Part shown: positions 8,104 to 15,459 of the stretch, in pieces | Position numbering within the stretch: the first letter of the stretch is position 1 | Layout of the letters: the number at the start of each line of letters is the position of its first letter | DNA from: Leptospiraceae bacterium | GTDB lineage: Bacteria; Spirochaetota; Leptospiria; Leptospirales; Leptonemataceae | Assembly: GCA_002717505.1 (NCBI GenBank) | Contig: PBEB01000069.1 | Coordinates: forward strand, 1-64,000 | Direction of reading: 5' to 3' | Length of the DNA: 64,000 bases | Program-made: the position numbers and the translations under genes | Notes under the pieces: model-generated | Database searches by the model: none | The model's input: the letters and a program-made list of their open reading frames with translations, nothing else | What the model was told of the DNA's origin: nothing

Positions 8104-10494
8104 ATGATGGTGAGGAAGAACAAAGGACATGCTGGCAGACCCATTGGAGCCCGGCATGTCCTGGCTGTGGCGCTGGTGCTGGGCTTTTTGCCCGCTGCCC
8201 TGGTTGATCTAACTGCAAAACCCTGTACAGACTGCGGATATCGGCAGGCTGGCTGGAAACAATTATCCGCCATTCCTGGGGCCGATCTGCCTGGTCAATT
8301 GCAGCCTGCACCGTTGCCATCCGAAATAGACCTTTCTCATCAAATGCCGCCGGTGGGCTTTCAAGGCGAGCAGGCCAGCTGTATATCCTGGGCTGCTGTC
8401 TATGCTGTAAAATCGTACTATGAAAATCTGCACCGAGGCTGGGGCTTCGACAGCCCCTTCAGTGGAGGGCCCGGGCATCATGTTTTTTCTCCTGCATACA
8501 GCCAGGCCATGATTGGAGCGGGAGACAAAGGAGCTACCTTTCCTGAAGCGCTGGATGTATTGCTCCGTAAAGGGGCGGTGCCCTGGAGCGAAATGCCCTA
8601 TAAGCCGGGCGAAGCGGGTCCTGCGCCGGCTGCCAGGCTTCATCCTATTGCCAGCAAGTTTCGCATAGAAGGGTATCGTGTGTTGTCCAGCCACGCTCCG
8701 GAAGGTATTAAGAGACAGATCGCCGCCGGCCATCCAGTGATGGTAGGAATCCTGTTATACGAGAGTATGCTGGATCTGAAGTCCGGCGTTTTCGAAAAGC
8801 CGGATGGTCCATTCCTGGGAGGCCATTCAGTGGTTATCGTTGGTTATGATGATGACCGAGGTAGCCACGGCGCCTTCAAGGTAATGAATTCCTGGGGCAA
8901 TCAATGGGGGGATGGCGGATACGGCTGGATATCCTATGAAGCGATGAGCCTGATTATTCGAACTGCCCTTATTATAGAAGACAGTGCTCCCGCTGATTCC
9001 GATGAGGTGCCGGAGAATCTGCCGGCCCCGGATCAAGTCCTTGCTTCCCGCGGAGAGTCTGCCCGGCATGTTGAGGTCTCCTGGAGTGCCGTGCCAACGG
9101 CTCTTGCTTACGAAATTCAGAGGGCGCCTCATGGGGAGAGCGCTCTGGACTTTCAAACCGTTGGATACTCTACCAGCACATTGTTTCGAGATACCACCGT
9201 TGAACCAGGCCGTCCCTATGCCTATCGAGTGCTCAGCCTGGATGAAAAGGGGCGTACTGCTCAAAAGGATGCCGTAGCTGTTCAGGGGTATGCGTCCCAG
9301 AATCCGGACCCTTCCTCCAGGGTGGAAATCCTGGGAGGCAAAGTTGTACAGAAGGGCACTCAGATCTATGCCCATCTTTCCTGGAAGTCCTCAGCCAATT
9401 CCTTTGAAATTCAGCGCTGGGATGATGCCACCGCTAGCTGGCAGGCCCTGGGGACCAGCCGGGCCCAGGAGTTTAAAGATTATCGCATTTCACCGGGAGC
9501 AAGATATACTTACCGGATTCGCAAGGTGGACACCAGCATTAAAGGGATGTGGAGCAGGCCTCTGATCCTTACGGCTGCGGATGACGATTTGCCTCCGGCC
9601 ATGGTAACCGGAGTCCAGATCAGCCGCGGTAGTCTGCAGGGCAAAATCAAGCTGGAGTGGGATGCCTCCCCGGGCGTCAGTCAGTATCTGGTGTATCGTT
9701 ACGATCCGGCCAAAAAGAAATGGGAAGGTCCCTTTCGGACCAGCGAAGCCAGCTTTCAGGATACGAACTCATTAAAACCGGGCCAGTGGTACGGGTATCG
9801 CATTGTGGCCATCAATCGCGCCGGCTCCGGACCTACCAGTCCATTAGTCTATGGACGTACATCCGCCACGCTAACAGCGGAGCGTTCCATCAAGCGGATG
9901 GAAGCACCTGACTTGATGGGGCTTCATACCACGGGGGAAGGGAGCGTGCGGCTCAAGTGGAAAGCTCAGAAAGATGCAGACAGCTATGATATAATGATGG
10001 CGCAGTTGCCCGGCAACGACTACGAAAAAGTAAAAAGCGTAAAAGCAGATGGGGCCCTGTTAAGCGAAAGGGTGGATCTTACCCGGCCGGGAGCTTACAG
10101 TATTCGCATAGTGGCACGATCTGGCCCCAGTGTATCTCCTGCATCTGAACCTCGTGTCGCCTACCTCAATCCTCAGGTAAAAAAGGAGCGATGGTTTGGA
10201 CTGAATGAAGAAAGCCCCTGGCTTCAAAAGACCAGGTTTCGCGCCATGGAGTGGAAATCCGGTGAGGTAGTTCTTTATCAACTGGAGTTACGAAAGTCCG
10301 GCAAAGGAATCCAGGCCACTCTGAAAGGAAATGGTACCGCGGTGAACTTTTCATTGAATGGGCCGGGCGGAGCCTTGGTACAAAACGCCTCCGGAGTGGA
10401 ATTCAGCCGTTCAACCGATGGGCGCTATATCCAGCTCAGGGAGCTAGAGCCTCGCATTTTTACCAATGGCAACCTTCTCTTTGTAGCTGAATAA
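8104..10494 (+). CDS. Papain-family (C1A) protease, tandem paralogue
   Basis: 796 aa, same architecture as the gene it follows: signal segment (HVLAVALVLGFLPAALVDL), a Cys-pair segment (CTDCGYR), a C1 peptidase domain with Gln87 in GFQGEQASC, Cys93, His241 in LGGHSV and Asn262 in VMNSWGNQWG, then fibronectin-III-like modules and a C-terminal domain starting near ERWFGLNEE. All catalytic residues are present. It starts six bases after the upstream stop, so the two are co-transcribed. Sequence divergence from its neighbour is substantial, meaning the duplication is old. The frame also opens at a TTG at 8095 that overlaps the upstream stop; ATG 8104 is the first standard codon. Confidence 0.88.
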   Translation: MMVRKNKGHAGRPIGARHVLAVALVLGFLPAALVDLTAKPCTDCGYRQAGWKQLSAIPGADLPGQLQPAPLPSEIDLSHQMPPVGFQGEQASCISWAAVYAVKSYYENLHRGWGFDSPFSGGPGHHVFSPAYSQAMIGAGDKGATFPEALDVLLRKGAVPWSEMPYKPGEAGPAPAARLHPIASKFRIEGYRVLSSHAPEGIKRQIAAGHPVMVGILLYESMLDLKSGVFEKPDGPFLGGHSVVIVGYDDDRGSHGAFKVMNSWGNQWGDGGYGWISYEAMSLIIRTALIIEDSAPADSDEVPENLPAPDQVLASRGESARHVEVSWSAVPTALAYEIQRAPHGESALDFQTVGYSTSTLFRDTTVEPGRPYAYRVLSLDEKGRTAQKDAVAVQGYASQNPDPSSRVEILGGKVVQKGTQIYAHLSWKSSANSFEIQRWDDATASWQALGTSRAQEFKDYRISPGARYTYRIRKVDTSIKGMWSRPLILTAADDDLPPAMVTGVQISRGSLQGKIKLEWDASPGVSQYLVYRYDPAKKKWEGPFRTSEASFQDTNSLKPGQWYGYRIVAINRAGSGPTSPLVYGRTSATLTAERSIKRMEAPDLMGLHTTGEGSVRLKWKAQKDADSYDIMMAQLPGNDYEKVKSVKADGALLSERVDLTRPGAYSIRIVARSGPSVSPASEPRVAYLNPQVKKERWFGLNEESPWLQKTRFRAMEWKSGEVVLYQLELRKSGKGIQATLKGNGTAVNFSLNGPGGALVQNASGVEFSRSTDGRYIQLRELEPRIFTNGNLLFVAE

Positions 10495-10695
10495 ATTCGC
10501 AGTGCCATTGGCTTCGCGCCACTGTCCATTCAAAGCGGTTCCTCTTTTCTGATTTCCCAGGTTCAGATTGCCTTTGGAATCCACGGTCTTCTTTCTGGTT
10601 ACATTGCTTCCAGGGTTTAACCGGGACTTTGATTTCGCTACTCGACCAGGCCGTAGACATAGATTGCCTGGCATCCATGCTTCGCTTATTCCAAT

Positions 10696-11490
10696 CTAAG
10701 GGCTACGAGCAGGAAACCACGGAATCAACATGCTTGTGCCCTGGTGATAGCGCTGAAAGTCCGGGTTATCCCCAAACTTCTTCTTGTACCTTTTTTCCAG
10801 TGGTGGAATTCCGCTGAAAAACAGAAGGATGCATGTAATAAATATCGGTCCAATTACTGTGACCCAGGCCCAGCCAGAGAGCAACGGGATTATGGCAATA
10901 AAGAGGGCCCACCAGAGCAGAATCTCCCCGAAGTAATTGGGATGTCTGGAATACTTCCATAGGCCGGATTGAATCCATCGGTTCTCGTTGGCTGGATCGT
11001 TCTTGAACGCGAATTTCTGTTGATCGGCCACGGATTCCCAGAGCAGGCCAAGGAGCCATAATCCTGTGCCCGCGGTGAATGCCAGCTCTGTAGGTAGCAC
11101 AGGCTGACTCAGTGCATACGTTACAGGAAGCATTGTGGCCCAGACCGTGATGCCCTGAAAAATCCAAAATAGTAGAAAAGACAGGAAATTCTCCCGGATT
11201 CCATCGAACCTTTGATCTCTACCCATGCGAACGATTCGAACCAGTAGATAGCCACCCAGGCGAATGGACCAGAGAACTACCATTCCGGCCAGGAAGTAAT
11301 GGCCGGGTCCCGCTTCGGAGTTCAAGAATACCAGACCCAGTGCCAGGATTAGAAATGTCAGGCTGTAGGTAAGATCGGTGACTTTGTCAGTCTTCAATGT
11401 TGCTGCGAAAATGAAGAAGATGGCCTGCAGCAGCATGGACACAAGAAAAGAAAGCAGCAGGTTATGGGGATCGAAATCTATTAGATGCAT
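10696..11490 (-). CDS. DUF1295 / steroid 5-alpha-reductase-like membrane protein
   Basis: 264 aa with about six hydrophobic segments. The C-terminal half carries the DUF1295 signature: DQQKFAFKND, then GLWKYSRHPNYFGEILLWW (the Arg-His-Pro-Asn-Tyr-Phe-Gly-Glu nucleotide/substrate-binding motif shared with isoprenylcysteine methyltransferases and 3-oxo-5-alpha-steroid 4-dehydrogenases), ending in a basic YKKKFGDNPDFQRY tail. Established knowledge places the family as integral-membrane enzymes acting on lipids or steroids; the substrate here is unknown. The gene stands alone, convergent with the protease pair. Confidence 0.85.
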   Translation of the reverse strand: MHLIDFDPHNLLLSFLVSMLLQAIFFIFAATLKTDKVTDLTYSLTFLILALGLVFLNSEAGPGHYFLAGMVVLWSIRLGGYLLVRIVRMGRDQRFDGIRENFLSFLLFWIFQGITVWATMLPVTYALSQPVLPTELAFTAGTGLWLLGLLWESVADQQKFAFKNDPANENRWIQSGLWKYSRHPNYFGEILLWWALFIAIIPLLSGWAWVTVIGPIFITCILLFFSGIPPLEKRYKKKFGDNPDFQRYHQGTSMLIPWFPARSP

Positions 11491-11697
11491 CTAGCTTAAG
11501 TTTGCACACTCATACACCAGCAGTCCATCAAAATCCCTGGACATCAGATTTTAAAATGTCAAAAGTTTCCAGGCTCCTGTCCAGCTTTTGCTATTTTCCG
11601 ACATACAGATAAATCAGGGTGGAATTACCAATCCTGCCATTCCATGCTGGCTGAAGCCGAATCCTGAATTCGGAAAATCTTATACGGGTATAGAAAT

Positions 11698-12270
11698 ATG
11701 GATCGCTATTCTTTGGATCAATACTACTGCAGAATGAAATTCTGGAAGTTGTTCGGGAATGAAATTAAAATCTATGATGGGAATCGCCAGAACTTGCTTC
11801 TCTTTGTTAAGCAGAAGGCCTTCAAACTGAAAGAGGCTATCACAGTCTATGCTGATGAATCGAAGAATGAAGAGCTTCTGCGCATCAATGCACGGAGCGT
11901 CATCGACTTTGGGGCCTCCTACGATGTAGAGGATGCAAAAACAGGCCAGAGGTTGGGTACACTTCGCCGAAAGGGGCTGAAGTCCATCCTTCGGGACTCC
12001 TGGATCATTCTGGATGCCAGTGAAAATGAAATCGGTACCATCCAGGAAGATAGTATGGCGCTGGCCATGGTGCGCAGGCTGCTCTCCAACCTGGTGCCTC
12101 AGGCTTTTACTGTGACGGTGAATGGCCAGGAAGCCGCTCATTTCAAGCAGGCCTTCAATCCATTTGTTCCTCAAATCACCATCAACTTCATGGCAGGCAG
12201 CTCTCTGGACAAGAGGCTGGGCCTATCCGCCGCAGTCTTACTGCAGGTCATCGAAGGTCGGCAACAGTAA
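11698..12270 (+). CDS. LURP-one/tubby-like (scramblase-related) protein
   Basis: 190 aa, cytoplasmic. The sequence LLFVKQKAFKLKEAITVYADESKNEELLRINAR followed by GASYDVEDAKTGQRLGTLRRK and DSWIILDASENEIGTIQED is the beta-hairpin pattern of the LURP-one-related/tubby-C-terminal-like fold (LOR, YxjI-like), including a hydrophobic C-terminal helix (SSLDKRLGLSAAVLLQVIEG). Bacterial members are of unknown function; related eukaryotic proteins bind phospholipids. The start could also be Met 12 (11731). It lies just upstream of the repressor-like palindrome but has its own transcription context. Confidence 0.72.
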   Translation: MDRYSLDQYYCRMKFWKLFGNEIKIYDGNRQNLLLFVKQKAFKLKEAITVYADESKNEELLRINARSVIDFGASYDVEDAKTGQRLGTLRRKGLKSILRDSWIILDASENEIGTIQEDSMALAMVRRLLSNLVPQAFTVTVNGQEAAHFKQAFNPFVPQITINFMAGSSLDKRLGLSAAVLLQVIEGRQQ

Positions 12271-12298
12271 CTCTTTAGATAAAAACACTCTGCACGGG

Positions 12299-12327
12299 TT
12301 GGAGCTCACTTCTGACCCGTATAGAGT
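12299..12327 (+). promoter_or_regulatory. Candidate sigma-70-type promoter of the thiolase operon
   Basis: TTGGAG (12299-12304) and TAGAGT (12322-12327) are separated by 17 bases, placing a transcription start near 12334, just before the inverted repeat. Matches to consensus are moderate, so this is tentative. Confidence 0.3.
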
Positions 12328-12348
12328 CCCCGGGCCCTTTTTTACAAA

Positions 12349-12374
12349 ATTGATTGACTGATTTGTCAATCAAT
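12349..12374. promoter_or_regulatory. Perfect inverted repeat, probable repressor operator
   Basis: Arms ATTGATTGAC and GTCAATCAAT are perfect 10-bp reverse complements around a 6-base spacer, 17 bases before the ATG of the first thiolase-like gene. Its size and symmetry fit a TetR- or similar-family dimeric repressor. It is too A/T-rich and lacks the T-tract of a terminator. No regulator gene lies in the immediate neighbourhood, and no second copy was noticed in the window. Confidence 0.6.
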
Positions 12375-12391
12375 GTGGATCTCTTGAGGAT

Positions 12392-13528
12392 ATGAACGGG
12401 GCCGTGGGTATTGTGGGTGGCGCCTCTCTGATTGAGGGGGCCAATATAGAACTCTCTGTAGAAGAAACTGTGTTTCTGACCGTGCGAAATGCTCTGGAGA
12501 GTAGCGGATTGAGCCGAGATCAGATCGATACGGTGGTTCAATGTGCGGATGACGTTTTGGACGGTATTTCTATCAATCATGTCTACCAGGTGGAGGCAGC
12601 GGGATCGTATCTTAAGGATGAGTCCAAAGTAGAACGCGACGGAGCCTGGGGGGCGATGTATGCGGTTGCGAAACTTCTTACCGGTAAGTTTCAGACTGCC
12701 ATGGTGGTTGCTTACTCCAAGGCCAGTCAGGTGGGATACTCCGCTTTTTCGGGAATGATCGCTGACCCCTTCTTTCTGAGGCCCGTGGGTGCGGACGGAG
12801 ACAGCATGGCCGGTTTGCAGGCTCAGTACTATATGCAAACAGGAGCCACAGAGAAGGATTTCGCTGCCGTAGCAGCGAAGAACCGACGTCAGGGCCTGAG
12901 CAATCCCAGAGCGATGGTAGGGGAAGGGATGGATGTTTCCGAAGACGATATCCTGAATTCGAACCCCGTGGCCGAGCCCATCCGAGAGTTAAGTACGGCG
13001 CATGCAGGAGATGGCTGTGTGGTGCTCATTCTGGCTACCAGGGATTATATTCAGAGTCACGGACTGCAGGCTTCATACATTCGCGGACTGGGCTTTGCCA
13101 GCGATGCATATTATCCAACGTTTCGTAAATTGAGCGAAATCGCTTCTGCACGGGTGGCCCTGGAAAAGGCCATAATCCATGCCGGAGTGCAGCCATCGGA
13201 TGTGGATTTCGCAGAAGTTCAGGAGATCTATGCGCACCAGGAAATAATGCTCTATGAATCATTATCGCTCTGCGGAGATTCCAGAGGATGGGACTGGTCT
13301 CGTAAAAACCGTGAAAGTGATGCGATTTCTGTCAACCCTTCCGGAGGCACACTCTGTTCACACGTACCTTATGCCACAGGATTAATGCGAATATACGAAG
13401 CCCATTTACAGATCATGGAAGAGGCGGGTCCGGTTCAGCTGAAGAATGCCGACCTGGCCCTGGTTCATGCTCAGGCAGGTCTGGCAATGCAATCCAATAT
13501 TGTCTACTTTCTGGAAGGAGACCGCTGA
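12392..13528 (+). CDS. Thiolase-fold protein lacking the nucleophilic cysteine (SCPx/Ltp2-like)
   Basis: 378 aa thiolase-superfamily protein, first gene of a five-gene operon. The thiolase C-terminal core is recognisable (NPSGGTLCSHVPYATGLMR, equivalent to the NPSGG...GHPxGATG loop), but the nucleophile loop normally reading AACASG is ERDGAWGAMYA here, with no Cys, and the HDCF loop of SCP2 thiolases is replaced by EIYAHQE. A normal thiolytic or Claisen reaction is therefore unlikely. Established precedents for cysteine-less thiolase-fold proteins paired with DUF35 proteins include the Ltp2 retro-aldolase of steroid side-chain breakdown, which suggests a C-C lyase or structural partner role. 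Start ATG 12392 has GAGGA immediately upstream at an unusually short spacing. Confidence 0.85.
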   Translation: MNGAVGIVGGASLIEGANIELSVEETVFLTVRNALESSGLSRDQIDTVVQCADDVLDGISINHVYQVEAAGSYLKDESKVERDGAWGAMYAVAKLLTGKFQTAMVVAYSKASQVGYSAFSGMIADPFFLRPVGADGDSMAGLQAQYYMQTGATEKDFAAVAAKNRRQGLSNPRAMVGEGMDVSEDDILNSNPVAEPIRELSTAHAGDGCVVLILATRDYIQSHGLQASYIRGLGFASDAYYPTFRKLSEIASARVALEKAIIHAGVQPSDVDFAEVQEIYAHQEIMLYESLSLCGDSRGWDWSRKNRESDAISVNPSGGTLCSHVPYATGLMRIYEAHLQIMEEAGPVQLKNADLALVHAQAGLAMQSNIVYFLEGDR

Positions 13529-13629
13529 ACAATGGGAAGGGGAACAATAGGGATTTCTACAAAATTCAGGGGCATCGCTGGAGCTTTCGCGGCAAAGGTT
13601 TGCTTAGGCACGGCAGAACTGGAGGAAAT

Positions 13630-14811
13630 ATGCAAAAGGTAGCCATTGCCGGTGTGGGGCAGACCAGAACCAAACTTAAGCGAAGGGATGTGAATTTTCC
13701 GGAGCTAATCGGCGAAGCGTGCGATCTGGCGCTGGAGGATGCCGGTCTATCGGAAGAAGACATCGATGGCACAGTGATGGGCAGCGGTCCAGAGTTCTTC
13801 GAAGGTGTGGGAGAGCCAGAACACTGGGCTGCGGACTACTCTCTGGGAATCCTGAATAGCCATTTTCGCATTCAAACGGGGGGTACTGTAGGGGCCTCCA
13901 CGACCATTGCAGGCTACTATCTGGTGGCTTCCGGTCTATTCGATGCTGTGCTGGTGGTGTCCGGAGATAAGCTCAGCGAATCCTCCGTCCAACAGGGGTT
14001 ATCCCTGGTGTATTCTCCTACAATGGGAAGGGACTTTGCCGGAGGAGCTCCTTCGGCAGTGGCGAACCAGACTCGCATTTACATGAGCCACTATCCGGCT
14101 GTAAGCGAAGACCATTTTGCGCGCATCGGCACTATGATGCGAAAGAACGCACTCAAGAATCCCAATGCCCAGCTGAAACTTCCCCAGATATCAGAAGATC
14201 TAATGAAGTCCATGAACTGGCTATCAACGCCATTACGATTGCTGGATGCCTGCCCCACTTCCGATGCAGCCTGCGCTATGGTCCTGGTAAGCGAACGTCT
14301 GGCGGAAAAAATGAATGTACCTCTCGCCTGGATTCAGGCGGCGGCCACTATATCGGACGGCGTGAATTATCCGGATCGGGACTGGGGCGATCCGGTAGCC
14401 CTTCGTGAAGCAGCTCAGCGGTGCTATCGCGCCGTAGGGATTACGGATCCCCTGGAGCAACTGGATGTGATGGAATTGTACGATGCCTTCTCCAGCCAGC
14501 ACCTATTCTGGTACGATGCCCTGGGTTTGTGCGAACCGGGAGAATCTTATAAACTAATCGAAGATGGCACTACTGCGATGAACGGAAAGCTTCCCGTTAA
14601 TCCATCCGGCGGGGTCTTATCCAATAATTCCATCGGCGCCAGCGCTATAATTCGTCAGGCAGAAGTGGCGCTGCAGGTCATGGGCCGAGCCGGGGACCGT
14701 CAGGTTCCTGGAGCCAGGATTGGGCTGGCCCAGGGATGGGGAGGGGCCATTCAATTTCATACCGTTATGATATTGAGTGCAGATAAAGAAATGGAGAATG
14801 CGAAATCGTGA
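13630..14811 (+). CDS. Second cysteine-less thiolase-fold protein (SCPx/Ltp2-like)
   Basis: 393 aa. MQKVAIAGVGQT is the usual SCPx-thiolase N-terminus and GLFDAVLVVSGDKLSES the conserved helix-strand after the nucleophile loop. The nucleophile loop itself reads QTGGTVGAST, with no Cys; the HDCF-equivalent is ELYDAFSSQ, with Tyr and Ala in place of His and Cys; and the GHPxGATG histidine is lost (NPSGGVLSNNSIGASA). A Tyr at the HDCF position also occurs in Ltp2-type aldolases as far as I recall. Together with the preceding gene it could form a hetero-oligomer with the DUF35 proteins encoded just downstream. The ATG at 13630 was chosen over the upstream 13600 codon because GGAGG lies four bases before it. 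Confidence 0.87.
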   Translation: MQKVAIAGVGQTRTKLKRRDVNFPELIGEACDLALEDAGLSEEDIDGTVMGSGPEFFEGVGEPEHWAADYSLGILNSHFRIQTGGTVGASTTIAGYYLVASGLFDAVLVVSGDKLSESSVQQGLSLVYSPTMGRDFAGGAPSAVANQTRIYMSHYPAVSEDHFARIGTMMRKNALKNPNAQLKLPQISEDLMKSMNWLSTPLRLLDACPTSDAACAMVLVSERLAEKMNVPLAWIQAAATISDGVNYPDRDWGDPVALREAAQRCYRAVGITDPLEQLDVMELYDAFSSQHLFWYDALGLCEPGESYKLIEDGTTAMNGKLPVNPSGGVLSNNSIGASAIIRQAEVALQVMGRAGDRQVPGARIGLAQGWGGAIQFHTVMILSADKEMENAKS

Positions 14812-14948
14812 AGTCTGAAAGGAGTAGTCTTATGCCCGGCGCGAGATTGGCATCGGACGCGAATCTAAATCTATTGAAAGAATGCGAAGGATTGTCCGAC
14901 TGGACAGTGCAATTGTCTCAACGTTAGTGATCTGGTTCAGGAGCGAAA

Positions 14949-15452
14949 ATGGAAGAGCAAAGCAACAATAAGAATCCAGAAGAGGATACTGCGGTTCCGA
15001 ATTCAGATGCACCTGCCATGGTAATGGAGGGAAGCGTTCATCTGGACTACAACTGGAATCCCGGAACCATCATTGGATCCTTTTTGACGCATTTACGATC
15101 CGGTGAACTGAAAGCTGGCCAATGCACGAAAACGGGAAAAGCATTCTTGCCGGCTCAGTCCAGATCTCCTTTTAAGGGCCGATGCGAAACCCTTGTAAGT
15201 ATTGAAAATTCTCCCAGACTCAAAGCAGGGACCATAGTCCACAGGGCTCCCTGGAATCTGCCGCAAGACTTACAACCGCCTTATATGCTGGCCAGCATTG
15301 CCTATCCCGGGGTGGAAACCGAGCTCATTCACCTGGTTGTTGGTTCGCTGGATACTTTGCGAAGCCTGGGTCCGGGTAGCTCGCTGAAAGCCGTGTTTGC
15401 GGACAGGAGAACAGGAAGCGTTCGAGATATTCTCTACTATGAAAAGGACTGA
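14949..15452 (+). CDS. DUF35 (OB-fold, degenerate zinc ribbon) protein
   Basis: 167 aa. A disordered acidic N-terminus (~25 aa) precedes the DUF35 N-terminal helix (VHLDYNWNPGTIIGSFLTHLRSG), a rubredoxin-like ribbon and an OB fold (GTIVHRAPWNLP...PYMLASIAYPGVETELIHLVVG). Only two cysteines remain in the ribbon (Cys59 and Cys79) and neither CxxC pair is present, so zinc is probably not bound. DUF35 proteins scaffold thiolase-fold partners and channel acyl-CoA (ChsH2-Ltp2, PhlB, BbsA, archaeal thiolase/HMG-CoA synthase complexes). Its helix motif D-Y-N-W is repeated in the DUF35 domain of the next gene. GGAG five bases before the ATG supports the start; its end overlaps the long frame of the next gene. 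Confidence 0.82.
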   Translation: MEEQSNNKNPEEDTAVPNSDAPAMVMEGSVHLDYNWNPGTIIGSFLTHLRSGELKAGQCTKTGKAFLPAQSRSPFKGRCETLVSIENSPRLKAGTIVHRAPWNLPQDLQPPYMLASIAYPGVETELIHLVVGSLDTLRSLGPGSSLKAVFADRRTGSVRDILYYEKD

Positions 15453-15459
15453 GGACCAT

